Positions 5,955 to 6,361 of a stretch of DNA of 6,361 nt are shown here, in pieces. Under the pieces are notes generated by a model that saw only the letters and a list, made by a program, of their open reading frames with translations, was not told where the DNA came from and searched no databases. The position numbers and the translations under genes are program-made. The DNA is taken from contig JBBQNP010000208.1 in the NCBI GenBank assembly GCA_038330085.1, positions 1 through 6,361 on the forward strand, read 5' to 3'. Numbering within the stretch: the first letter of the stretch is position 1; each line of letters starts with the position of its first letter. The stretch is from JAEUIA01 sp038330085. Its GTDB lineage: Bacteria; Planctomycetota; UBA1135; GCA-002686595.

Positions 5955-6361
5955 ATGAAACGTATCGCGTCGATCTCGCTCGCGGTGTTCCTCTGCGCGC
6001 TCCCGTGCTCGATCGTCTGTTCGTCGGCAGCCGCCGCCCAGGAGCCCGCGCGCAAGGCCGACAGCACGCGCGCCTACACGGAAGAGTTCAATCGCGGCAT
6101 CACAGCCTTGCGCGCGAAGCGCTGGGAAGAAGGCATCGCGTCGATGAAGCGCTGTATCGAGCTCTCGCCCGAGGACGCGGCCTGTGCCTACAACATCGCT
6201 TGCGCGTACGCGCTGCAGGGCCAGGTCGATGCCGGTGTCGAGTGGTTCCAAAAGAGCGCGAGCTTTGGGTTCGGCTACTACGCGTTCGAGGATCAGCTCA
6301 AGCTGGCGGAGACGGACACCGACATCGATGCGCTGCGCAAGGATCCGCGCTTCGTGACCGC
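5955..6361 (+). CDS. Secreted TPR-containing protein, N-terminal part (truncated by window end)
   Basis: The first 135 complete codons of a protein that continues past the window. Residues 1-28 are a Sec signal peptide (MKRIASISLAVFLCALPCSI, then VCSSAAAA) with a likely signal peptidase I cut after A28, before QEPARK, so the mature protein is probably periplasmic or secreted rather than lipidated. Two TPR units follow: about 42-75 (EEFNRGITALRAKRWEEGI, then a SPED turn at 71-74) and about 76-110 (AYNIACAYALQGQVDAGVEW). The next stretch, ETDTDIDALRKDPRF (119-133), matches the D-L-x-x-L-R-x-D-P-R-F ending common after terminal TPR units. In such proteins a second domain, for example a hydrolase, often follows, but none is visible here. 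It begins six bases after the lipoprotein stop and shares its TPR theme, so the two probably function together. The ATG start is supported by the signal peptide and an AGG five bases upstream. Confidence 0.88.
   Translation, partial: MKRIASISLAVFLCALPCSIVCSSAAAAQEPARKADSTRAYTEEFNRGITALRAKRWEEGIASMKRCIELSPEDAACAYNIACAYALQGQVDAGVEWFQKSASFGFGYYAFEDQLKLAETDTDIDALRKDPRFVT

Noticed and set aside
4167..6251. Minus-strand open frame of 694 codons opposite the two TPR genes
   Set aside because: It covers two genes with clear signal peptides and TPR repeats plus part of the glycosylase; its Arg-rich, repetitive translation has no domain features. It is a shadow frame.

Overview
This is a high-GC bacterial window with strong G/C preference at third codon positions. 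It holds four real genes: a 3'-truncated secretin on the minus strand at the left edge, a complete family 4 uracil-DNA glycosylase on the minus strand, and a plus-strand pair at the right edge (a TPR lipoprotein, then a secreted TPR protein cut by the window end). The secretin's domain order (TPR-rich N-terminus, one STN/N0-like domain, a YEVRDL linker, one N1-like domain ending in a HQTPEVHEQI-type strand-helix, then the secretin barrel) resembles the secretins I associate with Planctomycetota. The lineage is therefore a guess, probably Planctomycetota or a neighbouring diderm phylum. What is firm is that the cell has an outer membrane, because it encodes a secretin and an exported lipoprotein.

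Layout. Positions 1-2508 (minus) encode 836 uninterrupted codons of the secretin; its last residues and stop lie left of the window. Positions 2509-3505 form a gene spacer of about 1 kb. It is G-rich on the plus strand and holds a 16-bp tandem repeat array (3083-3176), a stem-loop (3049-3071), a cluster of overlapping inverted repeats (3347-3389) and a 10-bp tandem duplication (3405-3424). Positions 3506-4381 (minus) encode the uracil-DNA glycosylase. Positions 4382-4529 are the divergent spacer. Positions 4530-5948 (plus) encode a 472-residue TPR lipoprotein, followed six bases later by a second exported TPR protein (5955 to the window end). The second gene's ribosome binding site overlaps the first gene's stop codon, so the two are almost certainly one operon.

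How they fit together. The secretin, the lipoprotein and the last protein are all envelope proteins carrying TPR-type helical repeats. A shared role in secretion or envelope assembly is possible, but only proximity and domain type suggest it. The glycosylase is a housekeeping base-excision repair enzyme with no evident link to its neighbours. I see no transposase, integrase, CRISPR array, tRNA, rRNA or toxin-antitoxin pair, and no convincing evidence of a new multi-gene system. The least explained DNA is the 1-kb spacer with its repeats. Many long open frames overlap the real genes on the opposite strand, including one of about 2 kb opposite the TPR genes and one opposite the secretin; these are high-GC shadows and are left out.
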